From: Glaciimonas sp.
GTDB taxonomy: Bacteria; Pseudomonadota; Gammaproteobacteria; Burkholderiales; Burkholderiaceae_D
Reading direction: 5' to 3'
Length of the DNA: 64,000 bases
Assembly (NCBI GenBank): GCA_012927625.1
Contig: JABBOV010000022.1
Span: forward strand, 124,001-188,000
Position numbers and translations under genes: made by a program. The notes beneath the pieces are model-generated. The model had not been told where the DNA came from, made no database searches, and worked only from the letters and a program-made list of their open reading frames with translations. The first letter of the stretch is position 1; the number at the start of each line of letters is the position of its first letter. Below, piece by piece: positions 1 to 9,777 of the stretch.

Positions 1-1
1 T

Positions 2-2422
2 TGCCCGCTGGAAGCAAAAGCCATACTGCCGACCATGGCCGCCACGCGGGCCGGTTTCAACCGTCTGGAGCAGGAACTGGTAACCAGCCTGGTGCGTGAA
101 AAAGTGGCGACCGTTCTGAGTGAAATCGGCACCAAGGCCCAGTACGTGATCGACATCGTGGTACGCAATCTGTATGAACGTACCGCCGACGTCGGTTTTC
201 TTGCTACCGATAACGCGTTGTGCGCATTCGCCGCCGGGCTGCATGAAAACCAGGATATGATCCGGGCCCGGTTGCGTGCCTACCGCAACAAGTACACCGT
301 CTACGACGAGATCATTTTGCTCGATGTCGCCGGGAACGTTCTGGTGCAGATCGACGACGCCACGCCGCTCGAAGGCAGTGCCGATGCGCTGATTGCACTG
401 ACGTTAGCGTCGGACAGCTATGTTGAAACTTTTCGCGCTAGCGACCTGCGTCCCGGTAAGCGGCAAGCACTGATCTACTCGCGTCGGATGCTGCATCCAG
501 ACACTGGTGCGGTAGTCGGCGTGCTGTGCCTGTGTTTTAACTTCGAGCAGGAAATGGCTGGTATTTTTGCATCGCATCGCGATCCTGCGGGGTGTTCCAA
601 CATGCTGTTGCTGGATGGCGATAATCGCGTCATCGAAAGCGCAGATCCAATCTGGATTCCACTCGGCGCGAAGGTTCCGACCAATCAAAATGGGGTGCCC
701 GAGCTGATGATGTTTGGCGGCCGCGAATACCTGGTGCGAACCTTTGCCGCTAACGGCTATCAGGGTTACATGGGGCCAATCGGTTGGCAGGGGCAAGTCA
801 TGATTCCGGTCGAAATCGCATTTACCGGCGGCGCCAGCAATGCGCTGGAGGGACTAGCCCCGGCAATTTCCGAAGGACTGTTGTCGCATGCCCAATCGTT
901 TTGTCCGCCGCTGTATGAAATCATGACTGCCGCAGAAACGATACGGCGCGTAGTCTGGAACGGTCAGGTAATGACGACCGGTCAGCACGGCGAGTTGCTG
1001 AAACTGAAAACAGTACTGGAGCAGATCAGCGAAACCGGCGTCCGCAGCAACGAGTTGTTTGCCAAGTCCATTAACGACCTGTACCAGACCGTGCTGACAT
1101 CCCGTCTGCGCGATTCCGAGTTCGTCTCGCATCTGCTGGTTGACCTGCTGGATCGCAATTTATTTGAGCGCTCGGATGATTGCCGCTGGTGGGCACTGAC
1201 GCCGGAATTGCGGGCAGCACTGGCCGGCCCCGAGTGCGACTGGGAAACAAACGAGCGCATCAACGGCATTCTGGAATATATCAATCGTCTGTATACGGTG
1301 TACACCCGGATCTTTGTCTATGACGTCAGCGGCTGCATCGTAGCCTGTACCCACCCGCAGCAGGACGGCAGTTCGGTGATTGGCACCAGCATAGATGCCG
1401 TAACGCTGGAACAGGTACGCGCACTACGCACCGAACAGGATTATCACGTCTCGCAATTTACGCCGACGCCGCTGTATGGCGATGCATCGACCTATATTTA
1501 CCATGCCGCGATTCGGGCCCCCGAAGATGAGCGGCTGGTAGTGGGCGGCATTGGCATTGTGTTTGACGCAGCACCTGAATTTTCAGCCATGTTGCACGGC
1601 GCACTGGCGGGCAAAAAAGACACCACCGCATTCTTCATTGATCGCCAGGGCATGGTAATTTCCAGCACAGACCCGAGCCGTCCGGTTGGCGCCAGACTAG
1701 AAATTGACCCAGCCTTGCTGGCGCTGCCGAACGGGGCTAGTGCATCGCGTATCGTGATTCATGATGGGCATTACGCGATCCTGGGCTGTACGGCGTCTTG
1801 CGGTTACCGCGAATTCAAGGTCTCCGATGGTTACCGCGAGGATATGCTGGCTATCGTGTTCGATGCGTTCGGCACCGTGCGCGAACGTAACGGAATGAGC
1901 AGCAAGGCAGAGATCGCAATGACGCCTGATTCGATGGCAAGCAGCGGCCACGAGTTTGCCACTTTTTTTATCGATGGCGCCTTGTTTGGGCTGCCGGCCG
2001 AGTATGCGATGGAGGCATTGCCGGCGTCTGAAGTGTCACCGGTGTCGATGCATGGTCGCGCCGAGCGTATCGGTCTGCTGGCACCGCAGCGGGATAACGA
2101 AAACAAGAATTTCGTGTGGGTGTTCGATCTTGGCCATTTGATTCGCGGCATACCATCGGTGATTGATAACGGTAGTCATGTCATTATCGTGCGCTACGGC
2201 AATCAGACGCTCGGCTTGCTGGTGAGTGAACTGCATGCTGTGCCGCAGTTCAGTGCTGCACAGATTACTCCCACTCCATTTGGCGGCCACGCCGATGGCA
2301 TGCTGGTGACGCAGGTGATCAAGGCCAATGGCGGTCAACTGCTGATTCAGGCGATAGATGTTGCTTATCTATTTAGCAAATTGATGGATAGCGAAAAACC
2401 GGAACCAGCAATTGTTGTCTGA
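2..2422 (+). CDS. CheW-domain chemotaxis protein with two N-terminal Cache-like sensor modules (probably 5' partial)
   Basis: ORF 35..2422; frame stays open to the window start. C-terminus FATFFIDGALFGLPAEYAMEALP...FVWVFDLGHLIRG is CheW-like; two internally similar segments (DRNLFERSDD / RNLYERTADV). Confidence 0.7.
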   Translation, partial: CPLEAKAILPTMAATRAGFNRLEQELVTSLVREKVATVLSEIGTKAQYVIDIVVRNLYERTADVGFLATDNALCAFAAGLHENQDMIRARLRAYRNKYTVYDEIILLDVAGNVLVQIDDATPLEGSADALIALTLASDSYVETFRASDLRPGKRQALIYSRRMLHPDTGAVVGVLCLCFNFEQEMAGIFASHRDPAGCSNMLLLDGDNRVIESADPIWIPLGAKVPTNQNGVPELMMFGGREYLVRTFAANGYQGYMGPIGWQGQVMIPVEIAFTGGASNALEGLAPAISEGLLSHAQSFCPPLYEIMTAAETIRRVVWNGQVMTTGQHGELLKLKTVLEQISETGVRSNELFAKSINDLYQTVLTSRLRDSEFVSHLLVDLLDRNLFERSDDCRWWALTPELRAALAGPECDWETNERINGILEYINRLYTVYTRIFVYDVSGCIVACTHPQQDGSSVIGTSIDAVTLEQVRALRTEQDYHVSQFTPTPLYGDASTYIYHAAIRAPEDERLVVGGIGIVFDAAPEFSAMLHGALAGKKDTTAFFIDRQGMVISSTDPSRPVGARLEIDPALLALPNGASASRIVIHDGHYAILGCTASCGYREFKVSDGYREDMLAIVFDAFGTVRERNGMSSKAEIAMTPDSMASSGHEFATFFIDGALFGLPAEYAMEALPASEVSPVSMHGRAERIGLLAPQRDNENKNFVWVFDLGHLIRGIPSVIDNGSHVIIVRYGNQTLGLLVSELHAVPQFSAAQITPTPFGGHADGMLVTQVIKANGGQLLIQAIDVAYLFSKLMDSEKPEPAIVV

Positions 2423-2488
2423 GACCTGGGAAAATGGTCGGAAACCCTCCCAAGCGTCTCACAGCGCTGCGTATTATATAAAAATAGC

Positions 2489-2550
2489 GGGAGTATCATT
2501 AAAAAAACCTTGTTTTGCGCATATAAATAAAGCGGTATTGTAAAATACAG
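2489..2550 (+). repeat. GGAGTAT-family intergenic repeat, copy 1
   Basis: GGGAGTATCATTAAAAAAACCTTGTTTTGCGCATATAAATAAAGC...TAAAATAC. Confidence 0.6.
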
Positions 2551-2771
2551 CGGCCTGTACATTGAGCGCACTGCAGCCTGCAAGACTGTCCCAGCGGCCA
2601 CCTTGATAAACCTGCCTGCCATCCCAAAATACTATCGAAGCCAAGCAATTCCGCTGACGCGGGAATGTCTGACTCCCGCTAGAATTAGTGACAGTCATGC
2701 ACTCGTGCGTTTTACTGCAAAACACGCGCCGCACAATTTACGCTTTGCCCAGACAAGAAAAAAGGTTTTAT

Positions 2772-4070
2772 ATGGTCCCGCACCTCGTCACCGCACTGAA
2801 TGGTCCTCTGCTTGAACTGGAGAAGAAAATTCTGGAAGCCACTCCGGCCATTGAACGTTGGTTCCGGCTCGAATGGCAAGAGCACACGCCACCGTTTTAC
2901 TGCTCGGTCGATTTGCGCAATTCTGGCTTTAAGCTGGCACCGGTAGATACCAATCTGTTTCCTGGCGGCTTCAACAACCTCGCCACTGAAATGCTGCCGC
3001 TGGCGGTGCAAGCGGCGATGGCGGCGATCGAGAAGTATTGTCCAGACGCGAAAAACCTGCTGCTGATTCCCGAGCGCCATACTCGTAACACCTTTTATCT
3101 GCAAAACATCGTGCGGTTGATCCAGATTTTCCATCAGGCCGGTCTGAATGTGCGCTTGGGCACCTTTGCCGAGGACGTCACAGAGCCGACCCCGATTGCG
3201 CTGCCGGACGGTACCATGTTGATGCTGGAGCCGCTGGAGCGCACCCATAACGGGCGCCGGGTCGGCCTGAAGAATTTCGATCCATGCACGATTTTGCTCA
3301 ACAACGATCTGTCGGCCGGCCTACCGGCTATCCTGGCCGATTTGCATGAACAGACTCTGCTGCCGCCATTGCATGCCGGCTGGGCAGTGCGGCGCAAAAC
3401 CAACCACTTCGGCGCCTATAACGATGTTGCCAAGAAGTTCGCCAAGCTAATCGACATCGACCCGTGGATGATCAACCCGTATTTTGCCAAGTGTTCCAAC
3501 ATCAATTTTCATGAGCGCATCGGCGAAGACTGCCTGGCCACTAACGTCGATGCAGTACTGGCTAAAATTCGCAAAAAGTACAAGGAATACGGCATCAAAG
3601 ACAAGCCGTTCGTGATTGTAAAGGCTGATGCCGGTACCTACGGTATGGGCATCATGACCGTTACCGACGCCAGCGAAATCGTCGGCTTGAATCGCAAGCA
3701 GCGCAACAAGATGTCGGTTGTCAAGGAAGGGCTGGAAGTATCCGACGTAATCATCCAGGAAGGCGTGCATTCGTTCGAGAACATTAACGAAGCGGTTGCC
3801 GAGCCGGTGGTCTACATGATTGACCGCTATGTGGTCGGCGGCTTCTACCGGGTTCACGCCGAGCGTGGCATCAATGAAAATCTGAATGCGCCGGGCGCGC
3901 ATTACGTGCCTCTGGCGTTCGAGCAACAACACAGCTTGCCGGACTTTTCGGCCAAACCGGGCACTACGTCGCCGAACCGCTTCTACATGTACGGTGTAGT
4001 GGCACGGCTAGCCTTGCTGTCGGCCTCGCTCGAGCTGGAACGAACCGACCCCAACCCAGAAATCTATTAA
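2772..4070 (+). CDS. gshA: Glutamate-cysteine ligase (proteobacterial GshA type)
   Basis: MVPHLVTALNGPLLELEKKILEATPAIERWFRLEWQEHTPPFYCSVDLRN; immediately upstream of gshB; internal ATG preferred over the track start. Confidence 0.88.
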   Translation: MVPHLVTALNGPLLELEKKILEATPAIERWFRLEWQEHTPPFYCSVDLRNSGFKLAPVDTNLFPGGFNNLATEMLPLAVQAAMAAIEKYCPDAKNLLLIPERHTRNTFYLQNIVRLIQIFHQAGLNVRLGTFAEDVTEPTPIALPDGTMLMLEPLERTHNGRRVGLKNFDPCTILLNNDLSAGLPAILADLHEQTLLPPLHAGWAVRRKTNHFGAYNDVAKKFAKLIDIDPWMINPYFAKCSNINFHERIGEDCLATNVDAVLAKIRKKYKEYGIKDKPFVIVKADAGTYGMGIMTVTDASEIVGLNRKQRNKMSVVKEGLEVSDVIIQEGVHSFENINEAVAEPVVYMIDRYVVGGFYRVHAERGINENLNAPGAHYVPLAFEQQHSLPDFSAKPGTTSPNRFYMYGVVARLALLSASLELERTDPNPEIY

Positions 4071-4095
4071 TTTACTGGCTGATTAACTTACACAA

Positions 4096-4147
4096 TAGTG
4101 TAGGCCTCCGTGCCTGCGCCGGGCTGCAGGCACGGAGGCCTACACTA
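4096..4147. repeat. 22-bp perfect inverted repeat (hairpin) TAGTGTAGGCCTCCGTGCCTGC
   Basis: Left arm 4096-4117, right arm 4126-4147, loop GCCGGGCT; near-identical element at 27947-28000. Confidence 0.85.
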
Positions 4148-4190
4148 CTGAAAACATTGTTTTGCGTTGTATAAATAATTCTGGAACCTC

Positions 4191-5129
4191 ATGAAAATCG
4201 CTTTCCTCGCCGATTCGCTCGACAGCTTCAAGACTTACAAGGACACCACTTACTCCATGATGATTGAGGCCGGGCAGCGCGGCCACAGCGTGCATGCATT
4301 CGATCTGGCCGACATGGCGCTCGACGGCGGTGTGGTGGTAGCAAACATTGCGCCGGTCACACTGACGGGCGACCCTGACGACTGGTATCGGCTGGAGCTG
4401 CGCGCGCCGCAGCAACTGGATACTTATGATGTGATCGTGGTGCGCAAGGATCCGCCATTCGACATGGAATACGTGTACGCGACTTATCTGTTGGAACTGG
4501 CGCAACAGACCGGCGCACGTATCGTCAACCAGCCGCAGGCGATTCGCGACCATAACGAAAAGCTGGCGATTGCGCGTTTTCCACAATTCATCGCGCCAAC
4601 TCTGGTCTCGCGCGATATGGCGCGGCTGCGCGCGTTCCACACTGCGCATCAGGATGTAATCTTCAAACCGCTGGACGGCATGGGCGGCACCGGAGTGTTT
4701 CGCATCGGGACAGACGGTCAAAACCTCGGCACGGTGCTGGAAATGTTGAGCGACAATGGCCGCCGCACCATCATGGCGCAACGCTTCATTCCCGAAATTA
4801 CGCAAGGCGACAAACGCATCCTGCTGATCGGCGGCAAAGTGGTGCCGTTTGCGCTGGCGCGCATCCCGCAAAACGGTGAAGTGCGCGGCAATCTGGCCGC
4901 CGGCGGGCTCGGCGTGGCGCAAGCCTTGTCGGCACGCGACCTCGAAATCGCCGAAACACTGGCGCCAATTTTGTTCCAGCGCGGCTTGTTGCTGGTAGGA
5001 TTGGATGTGATCGGCGGTTATCTGACCGAAGTCAACGTCACCAGCCCGACTTGTTTCCAGGAAATCCGGCAGCAGCAAGGCTTTAACGTGGCGGCGATGT
5101 TCGTCGATGCGCTGGAACAGGCCGTTTGA
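4191..5129 (+). CDS. gshB: Glutathione synthase
   Basis: MKIAFLADSLDSFKTYKDTTYSMM...VFKPLDGMGGTGVFRI...LTEVNVTSPTCFQEI. Confidence 0.95.
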   Translation: MKIAFLADSLDSFKTYKDTTYSMMIEAGQRGHSVHAFDLADMALDGGVVVANIAPVTLTGDPDDWYRLELRAPQQLDTYDVIVVRKDPPFDMEYVYATYLLELAQQTGARIVNQPQAIRDHNEKLAIARFPQFIAPTLVSRDMARLRAFHTAHQDVIFKPLDGMGGTGVFRIGTDGQNLGTVLEMLSDNGRRTIMAQRFIPEITQGDKRILLIGGKVVPFALARIPQNGEVRGNLAAGGLGVAQALSARDLEIAETLAPILFQRGLLLVGLDVIGGYLTEVNVTSPTCFQEIRQQQGFNVAAMFVDALEQAV

Positions 5130-5159
5130 TGCGATTCCCTGCAATGACGCTGACGACCT

Positions 5160-5221
5160 GGAGTATTTTTTAGGACGCCTTATAATCATGCGAGAAACAC
5201 TATGTTTTTAATCATACTCCC
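5160..5221 (-). repeat. GGAGTAT-family repeat, copy 2
   Basis: Terminal inverted GGAGTAT (5160-5166) and ATACTCC (5214-5220). Confidence 0.65.
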
Positions 5222-5237
5222 GTATTAAATCACATAC

Positions 5238-5645
5238 ATGATTGGAATTCTGCTCTTGACGCATGCTCCGCTGGGCCAGGCTTTTATCGAAGCTGCCGCC
5301 CACGTATTCCGTGGTCGGCCCGACCGGATCGAGGCAATTGATGTCGTGGCCGATCAAGATCCGCTGGAAATCAATCGCTTGGCCGAGCGTGCTATCGCAC
5401 GCCTGGACGATGGCTCCGGCGTTTTGGTGATCACCGACGTGATGGGTGGGACGCCTTCCAATTGCTGTAACAAACTCAGTCTGCCGGGGCACATCGATGT
5501 GATTGCCGGCATCAGCCTGCCGATGCTGCTGCGCGCACTGACTTACCGCCAGGACACGCTCGATGTCGTGGTTGAGATGGCGCTGGCGGGCGGGCAGAGT
5601 GGCGCAGTTCGCGTCGATAATCGTATTCGCCTTTCTCCACAATAA
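5238..5645 (+). CDS. PTS EIIA, mannose/fructose family
   Basis: MIGILLLTHAPLGQAFIEAAAHVF...VITDVMGGTPSNCCNKL. Confidence 0.9.
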   Translation: MIGILLLTHAPLGQAFIEAAAHVFRGRPDRIEAIDVVADQDPLEINRLAERAIARLDDGSGVLVITDVMGGTPSNCCNKLSLPGHIDVIAGISLPMLLRALTYRQDTLDVVVEMALAGGQSGAVRVDNRIRLSPQ

Positions 5646-5647
5646 AA

Positions 5648-5917
5648 ATGATCCAGCAAGATATTGAAATCGTTAATAAACTCGGGCTGCACGCGCGGGC
5701 CTCGGCCAAACTGACTCAACTGGCCGGCAAGTTCCAGAGTGAAGTCTGGCTGATCCGCAACGGCCGCCGCGTGAATGGCAAATCGATTATGGGCGTGATG
5801 ATGCTGGCGGCTGGCAAAGGCGCTAAAGTGACGCTGGAAATCGACGGTGAAGATGAAGACGCATGCCTGCAGGCAATCGCGGCTATGATCGCCAATAAAT
5901 TCGACGAAGGAGGGTAA
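5648..5917 (+). CDS. ptsH: HPr phosphocarrier protein
   Basis: IVNKLGLHARASAKLTQLAGKF...VNGKSIMGVMMLAAGKG. Confidence 0.95.
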   Translation: MIQQDIEIVNKLGLHARASAKLTQLAGKFQSEVWLIRNGRRVNGKSIMGVMMLAAGKGAKVTLEIDGEDEDACLQAIAAMIANKFDEGG

Positions 5918-6029
5918 ACAGTACGTATTAAGCTAGTAAGCCAGGACGCGCCAGAAAGACCGCCGGCGATTGCGCCGGTGACTTGAATACTGGCGCAATA
6001 CATAAATAAAACTACGCAGAACCACTCTA

Positions 6030-7793
6030 ATGGCATCTTTTTCGCTCCACGGCTTTCCGGTTTCCCGCGGCATTGCCGTGGGCCGTGCCCACTTGCTCAC
6101 GCCCGCTGCGCTGGACGTAAAACATTATCTGGTCGGCCAGACTCAGGTGGAAGCCGAAGTACGGCGCCTGCAAAACGCGTTTGCCGTGGTGCACCAGGAA
6201 CTGCGCACTATTTGGGAAGAACTGCCGGCGGACGCGCCGGCCGAGCTGGGCGCGTTCATCGATATCCATATTCTGATCCTGTCCGACCCGATGCTGGCAG
6301 AAGAGCCGCTGGATATCATCCGCAGCCGCCACTACAACGCCGAATGGGCGCTGGTGACCCAGATCGACGAGTTGATCGACCAGTTCAATGAGATTGAAGA
6401 CCCCTATTTGCGCGACCGCAAAGCCGATATCTGGCAAGTAGCAGAGCGCGTCTTGAAAGTATTGACCGGCACCGCCCAGATATTGCCGGCGCCGGGTGAC
6501 GACGACGAAGCACAGGCCCGCCTGATCGTGGTCGCACATGACATTTCGCCAGCCGACATGCTGCAGTTTCGCAATCACGCCTTCAGCGGCATCGTCACCG
6601 ATGTCGGCGGGCAGAATTCGCATACGGCGCTGGTGGCCCGTAGTCTGGACATTCCGGCCGCAGTCGGCCTGTCGAATGCCTCGCTGCTTATCAGGCAGGA
6701 TGACTGGCTGATCATCGATGGGACTACCGGCGTGGTTATGGTCAATCCGAGCCAGATGATGCTGGATGAGTATCGCGACACGCAGGCCAAAATCCAGCGC
6801 GAACGTAAAAAACTCAGCAAACTCAAGAAAACCCCGACCGTCACTCTCGACGGCACTGTTGTTACCTTGTTAGCCAACATCGAACTGCCGGAAGATTGCG
6901 CGGCGGCGATGGAGGTCGGCGCCAACGGCATTGGCCTGTTCCGCTCCGAGTTTTTGTTCATGGAGCATAGCGGCCACGCCAGCACGCTGCCATCCGAAGA
7001 ACAACAATTCGACGCCTATCGGCGCGCTGTAGGCGCAATGAAGGGCCGGCCGGTAACGATACGCACGCTCGATATCGGGGCTGACAAACGATTGGCCGGC
7101 TTCGAGCAGAGCGCGATCAATCCGGCGCTGGGCCTGCGCGCGATTCGCTATTGCATGGCCGAGCCGCAATTGTTCCTGACCCAGTTGCGCGCGATCCTGC
7201 GCGCCTCCGCTTTTGGCCCGGTCAAATTGTTGATTCCAATGCTATCGCACAGTTTCGAGGTGACCCAGACTTTGGCCATGATCAACCAGGCCAAAGCGCA
7301 ACTAATCAAGGCCGGCCAGAAATTCGATGCCGATCTCCAGATCGGCGCCATGATCGAAGTGCCGGCGGCAGCGCTGACGCTGCCGACGTTCATCCGGCAC
7401 CTGGATTTCCTGTCGATTGGCACCAACGACCTGATCCAGTACACGCTGGCGATCGACCGCTCAGACCACGAGGTGGCTCATCTGTATGACCCGATGCATC
7501 CTGCCGTGCTAATGCTGCTGGCAATGACGGTGGCGGCAGCCGCCAAGGCTGACATCCCGGTCTCGATTTGCGGCGGCATGGCGGGCGACGCCAAGCTGAC
7601 CCTGCTGCTGTTGGGCATGGGTTTTCGTGAATTGTCGATGCCGGCGGCGCAACTGCTGTCGGTCAAGCAGGAAGTGCTGGGCTGCGATCTGGAGCGCGTC
7701 ACGCCGCTGGTCAGAAAAATTCTGCGCAGCGACGACCCCGCGGCCATCAAGCAGATGATTAGCCAGCTGGCCGATGCGACAGCCGTCGTTTGA
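6030..7793 (+). CDS. ptsI: Phosphoenolpyruvate-protein phosphotransferase (EI)
   Basis: GIVTDVGGQNSHTALVARSLDIPAAVG; SIGTNDLIQYTLAIDR; ICGGMAGD. Confidence 0.95.
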   Translation: MASFSLHGFPVSRGIAVGRAHLLTPAALDVKHYLVGQTQVEAEVRRLQNAFAVVHQELRTIWEELPADAPAELGAFIDIHILILSDPMLAEEPLDIIRSRHYNAEWALVTQIDELIDQFNEIEDPYLRDRKADIWQVAERVLKVLTGTAQILPAPGDDDEAQARLIVVAHDISPADMLQFRNHAFSGIVTDVGGQNSHTALVARSLDIPAAVGLSNASLLIRQDDWLIIDGTTGVVMVNPSQMMLDEYRDTQAKIQRERKKLSKLKKTPTVTLDGTVVTLLANIELPEDCAAAMEVGANGIGLFRSEFLFMEHSGHASTLPSEEQQFDAYRRAVGAMKGRPVTIRTLDIGADKRLAGFEQSAINPALGLRAIRYCMAEPQLFLTQLRAILRASAFGPVKLLIPMLSHSFEVTQTLAMINQAKAQLIKAGQKFDADLQIGAMIEVPAAALTLPTFIRHLDFLSIGTNDLIQYTLAIDRSDHEVAHLYDPMHPAVLMLLAMTVAAAAKADIPVSICGGMAGDAKLTLLLLGMGFRELSMPAAQLLSVKQEVLGCDLERVTPLVRKILRSDDPAAIKQMISQLADATAVV

Positions 7794-7825
7794 CGATACC
7801 GGCAGAGTTGGTTATTCTTGTTGCC

Positions 7826-7917
7826 GTTGCGCCGATTTGATGTCAGCTTGCGGGCGCAGGGGAAAATCAGCCGAGCAAACTCTCGGCGCGCCTCTCCAAA
7901 TACGGCTAAAGCTGCTT
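7826..7917 (+). promoter_or_regulatory. SAM-II-like riboswitch with extra internal hairpin, upstream of metX
   Basis: P1 TGCGCC(7828-7833)/GGCGCA(7853-7858); conserved-looking GATTTG...CTTGC loop; hairpin GCCGAG(7870-7875)/CTCGGC(7882-7887); 3' GGCTAAAGCTG with AGCTG complementary to loop CAGCT. Confidence 0.72.
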
Positions 7918-7941
7918 GCAGAAATCCATGAGCGATGATTT

Positions 7942-7975
7942 AGCCCGATGAGCGGATTGCTATCGGGCTTTTTTG
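7942..7975 (+). terminator. Intrinsic terminator between the riboswitch and metX
   Basis: AGCCCGAT (7942-7949) / ATCGGGCT (7962-7969) followed by a T run. Confidence 0.8.
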
Positions 7976-8046
7976 TATCTGAAATTTTTTTGACCCACGG
8001 CGTCAGGCTGCAACACACTGCAAACTGCGCCCTAATATTGCATACC

Positions 8047-9174
8047 ATGTCATCCCTTGGAATCGTTACCCCGCAATCGATGCACTTTGCCGCGCCGCTC
8101 GCCTTGCAGAGCGGCGCGGCGATTGCCGAATACACCCTGACCTATGAAACCTACGGCAGCCTGAATGCCGCACGCTCGAATGCGGTGCTGGTCTGCCACG
8201 CGCTCAACGCTTCGCACCATGTGGCCGGCGTGTATGCCGACCAGCCAAAAAACGCCGGCTGGTGGGACAACATGGTGGGGCCGGGCAAGGCGCTCGACAC
8301 TAACCAGTTCTTTGTCATCGGTGTCAACAATCTGGGCTCTTGCTTCGGCTCGACCGGCCCGATGCACACCAATCCGGCCACCGGCAGGCCGTACGGCGCG
8401 GCGTTCCCGGTGGTCACGGTGGAAGACTGGGTCAATGCGCAGGCGCTGCTGGCCGACGCGCTCGGCATCAGCCAGTTTGCGGCGGTGATGGGCGGTTCGC
8501 TGGGCGGCATGCAGGCGCTGGCCTGGAGCATCATGTATCCGGCCCGGCTGCGGCACTGCATCATTATTGCCTCCACCCCGACATTGTCGGCGCAGAATAT
8601 CGCGTTCAACGATGTGGCGCGGCAAGCGATTCTGACCGACCCCGATTTTCACGGCGGCGATTATTACGCGCACGGCGTGGTACCCAAAAACGGCCTGTCG
8701 GTAGCCCGCATGATCGGCCACATCACCTATCTGTCGGACGACGACATGGCCGAGAAATTCGGCCGCGGCTTGCGTAATGGCGCTTACCAGTTCAGCTTCG
8801 GCGTCGACTTCGAGATCGAATCCTATCTGCGCTATCAAGGCTTGAAGTTTTCTGAATACTTTGATGCCAACACCTATCTGTTGATCACCAAGGCGCTCGA
8901 TTATTTCGACCCAGCGCGTTTGTGCGGCGGCGATTTGACCTGTGCGCTGGCAAACACCCAAGCGCAGTTTCTGTTGGTGTCATTTTCGACCGACTGGCGC
9001 TTTGCACCCGCACGCAGCCGCGAAATGGTGCAGGCGCTGGTCAACAACAAGCGCCGCGTGATCTATGCCGAAATCGATGCGCCGCACGGCCATGACGCTT
9101 TTTTGCTGGAAGATCCGCGCTACCACGATCTGGTGCGCGCCTATTACGAGCGCGTCGCCCGGGAGTGCGCATGA
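8047..9174 (+). CDS. metX: Homoserine O-acyltransferase MetX
   Basis: [26 protein letters not shown]...[19 protein letters not shown]; metW follows; start set to ATG 8047. Confidence 0.95.
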   Translation: MSSLGIVTPQSMHFAAPLALQSGAAIAEYTLTYETYGSLNAARSNAVLVCHALNASHHVAGVYADQPKNAGWWDNMVGPGKALDTNQFFVIGVNNLGSCFGSTGPMHTNPATGRPYGAAFPVVTVEDWVNAQALLADALGISQFAAVMGGSLGGMQALAWSIMYPARLRHCIIIASTPTLSAQNIAFNDVARQAILTDPDFHGGDYYAHGVVPKNGLSVARMIGHITYLSDDDMAEKFGRGLRNGAYQFSFGVDFEIESYLRYQGLKFSEYFDANTYLLITKALDYFDPARLCGGDLTCALANTQAQFLLVSFSTDWRFAPARSREMVQALVNNKRRVIYAEIDAPHGHDAFLLEDPRYHDLVRAYYERVARECA

Positions 9175-9773
9175 ATTTCAATCAACTCAGCGTACTGCGC
9201 CCCGACCTGGCCTTCATTGCACATTGGATCAAGCCGAGCGCGCACATTCTCGACGTCGGTTGCGGCGATGGCGTGATGCTGGATTATTTGCAGACCGATA
9301 AAAAGTGCAGCGGCTACGGCATTGAAATCGCCGACGACAAGATTTTAGCCAGCACCCAGCGCGGCATCAACGTGATCCAGCAAGACATGGAAAACGGCTT
9401 GGCGATTTTTGCCGACAAAGCCTTCGATACCGTATTGTGCCTATCGTCGCTGCAGATGATGGTCAATGTGGAGGCCATCTTGCGCGACATTGCCCGGGTC
9501 GGGCGCGAAGCGATCGTCTCCTTTCCTAATTTCGCCTATTGGCCGCATCGCCTGGCCCTGATCGGCGGGCGCATGCCGGTTTCCAAATTATTGCCGTACG
9601 AATGGTATGACACCCCGAATATCCGTTGCGCCACTATTGTTGACTTCGAAGCACTGGCCGACCAGGTCGGGCTGCAAGTAATCGAATGCGTGGCGCTGCA
9701 CGATGGCAAACCGGTGACTTTTCTGCCCAACTGGCGCGGCAATCTGGCAGTGTTCCGGCTCAAGAAAAAATGA
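9171..9773 (+). CDS. metW: Methionine biosynthesis protein MetW
   Basis: [27 protein letters not shown]; overlaps the metX stop. Confidence 0.94.
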   Translation: MNFNQLSVLRPDLAFIAHWIKPSAHILDVGCGDGVMLDYLQTDKKCSGYGIEIADDKILASTQRGINVIQQDMENGLAIFADKAFDTVLCLSSLQMMVNVEAILRDIARVGREAIVSFPNFAYWPHRLALIGGRMPVSKLLPYEWYDTPNIRCATIVDFEALADQVGLQVIECVALHDGKPVTFLPNWRGNLAVFRLKKK

Positions 9774-9777
9774 ATCC

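Noticed and set aside
404-2338. Antisense ORFs over the CheW gene
   Set aside because: Shadow ORFs in high-GC coding sequence; no family signal or RBS.
4140-5189. 349-aa antisense ORF over gshB
   Set aside because: Shadow ORF; gshB on + is unambiguous.
8050-8961. 303-aa antisense ORF over metX
   Set aside because: Shadow of a strongly recognised gene.
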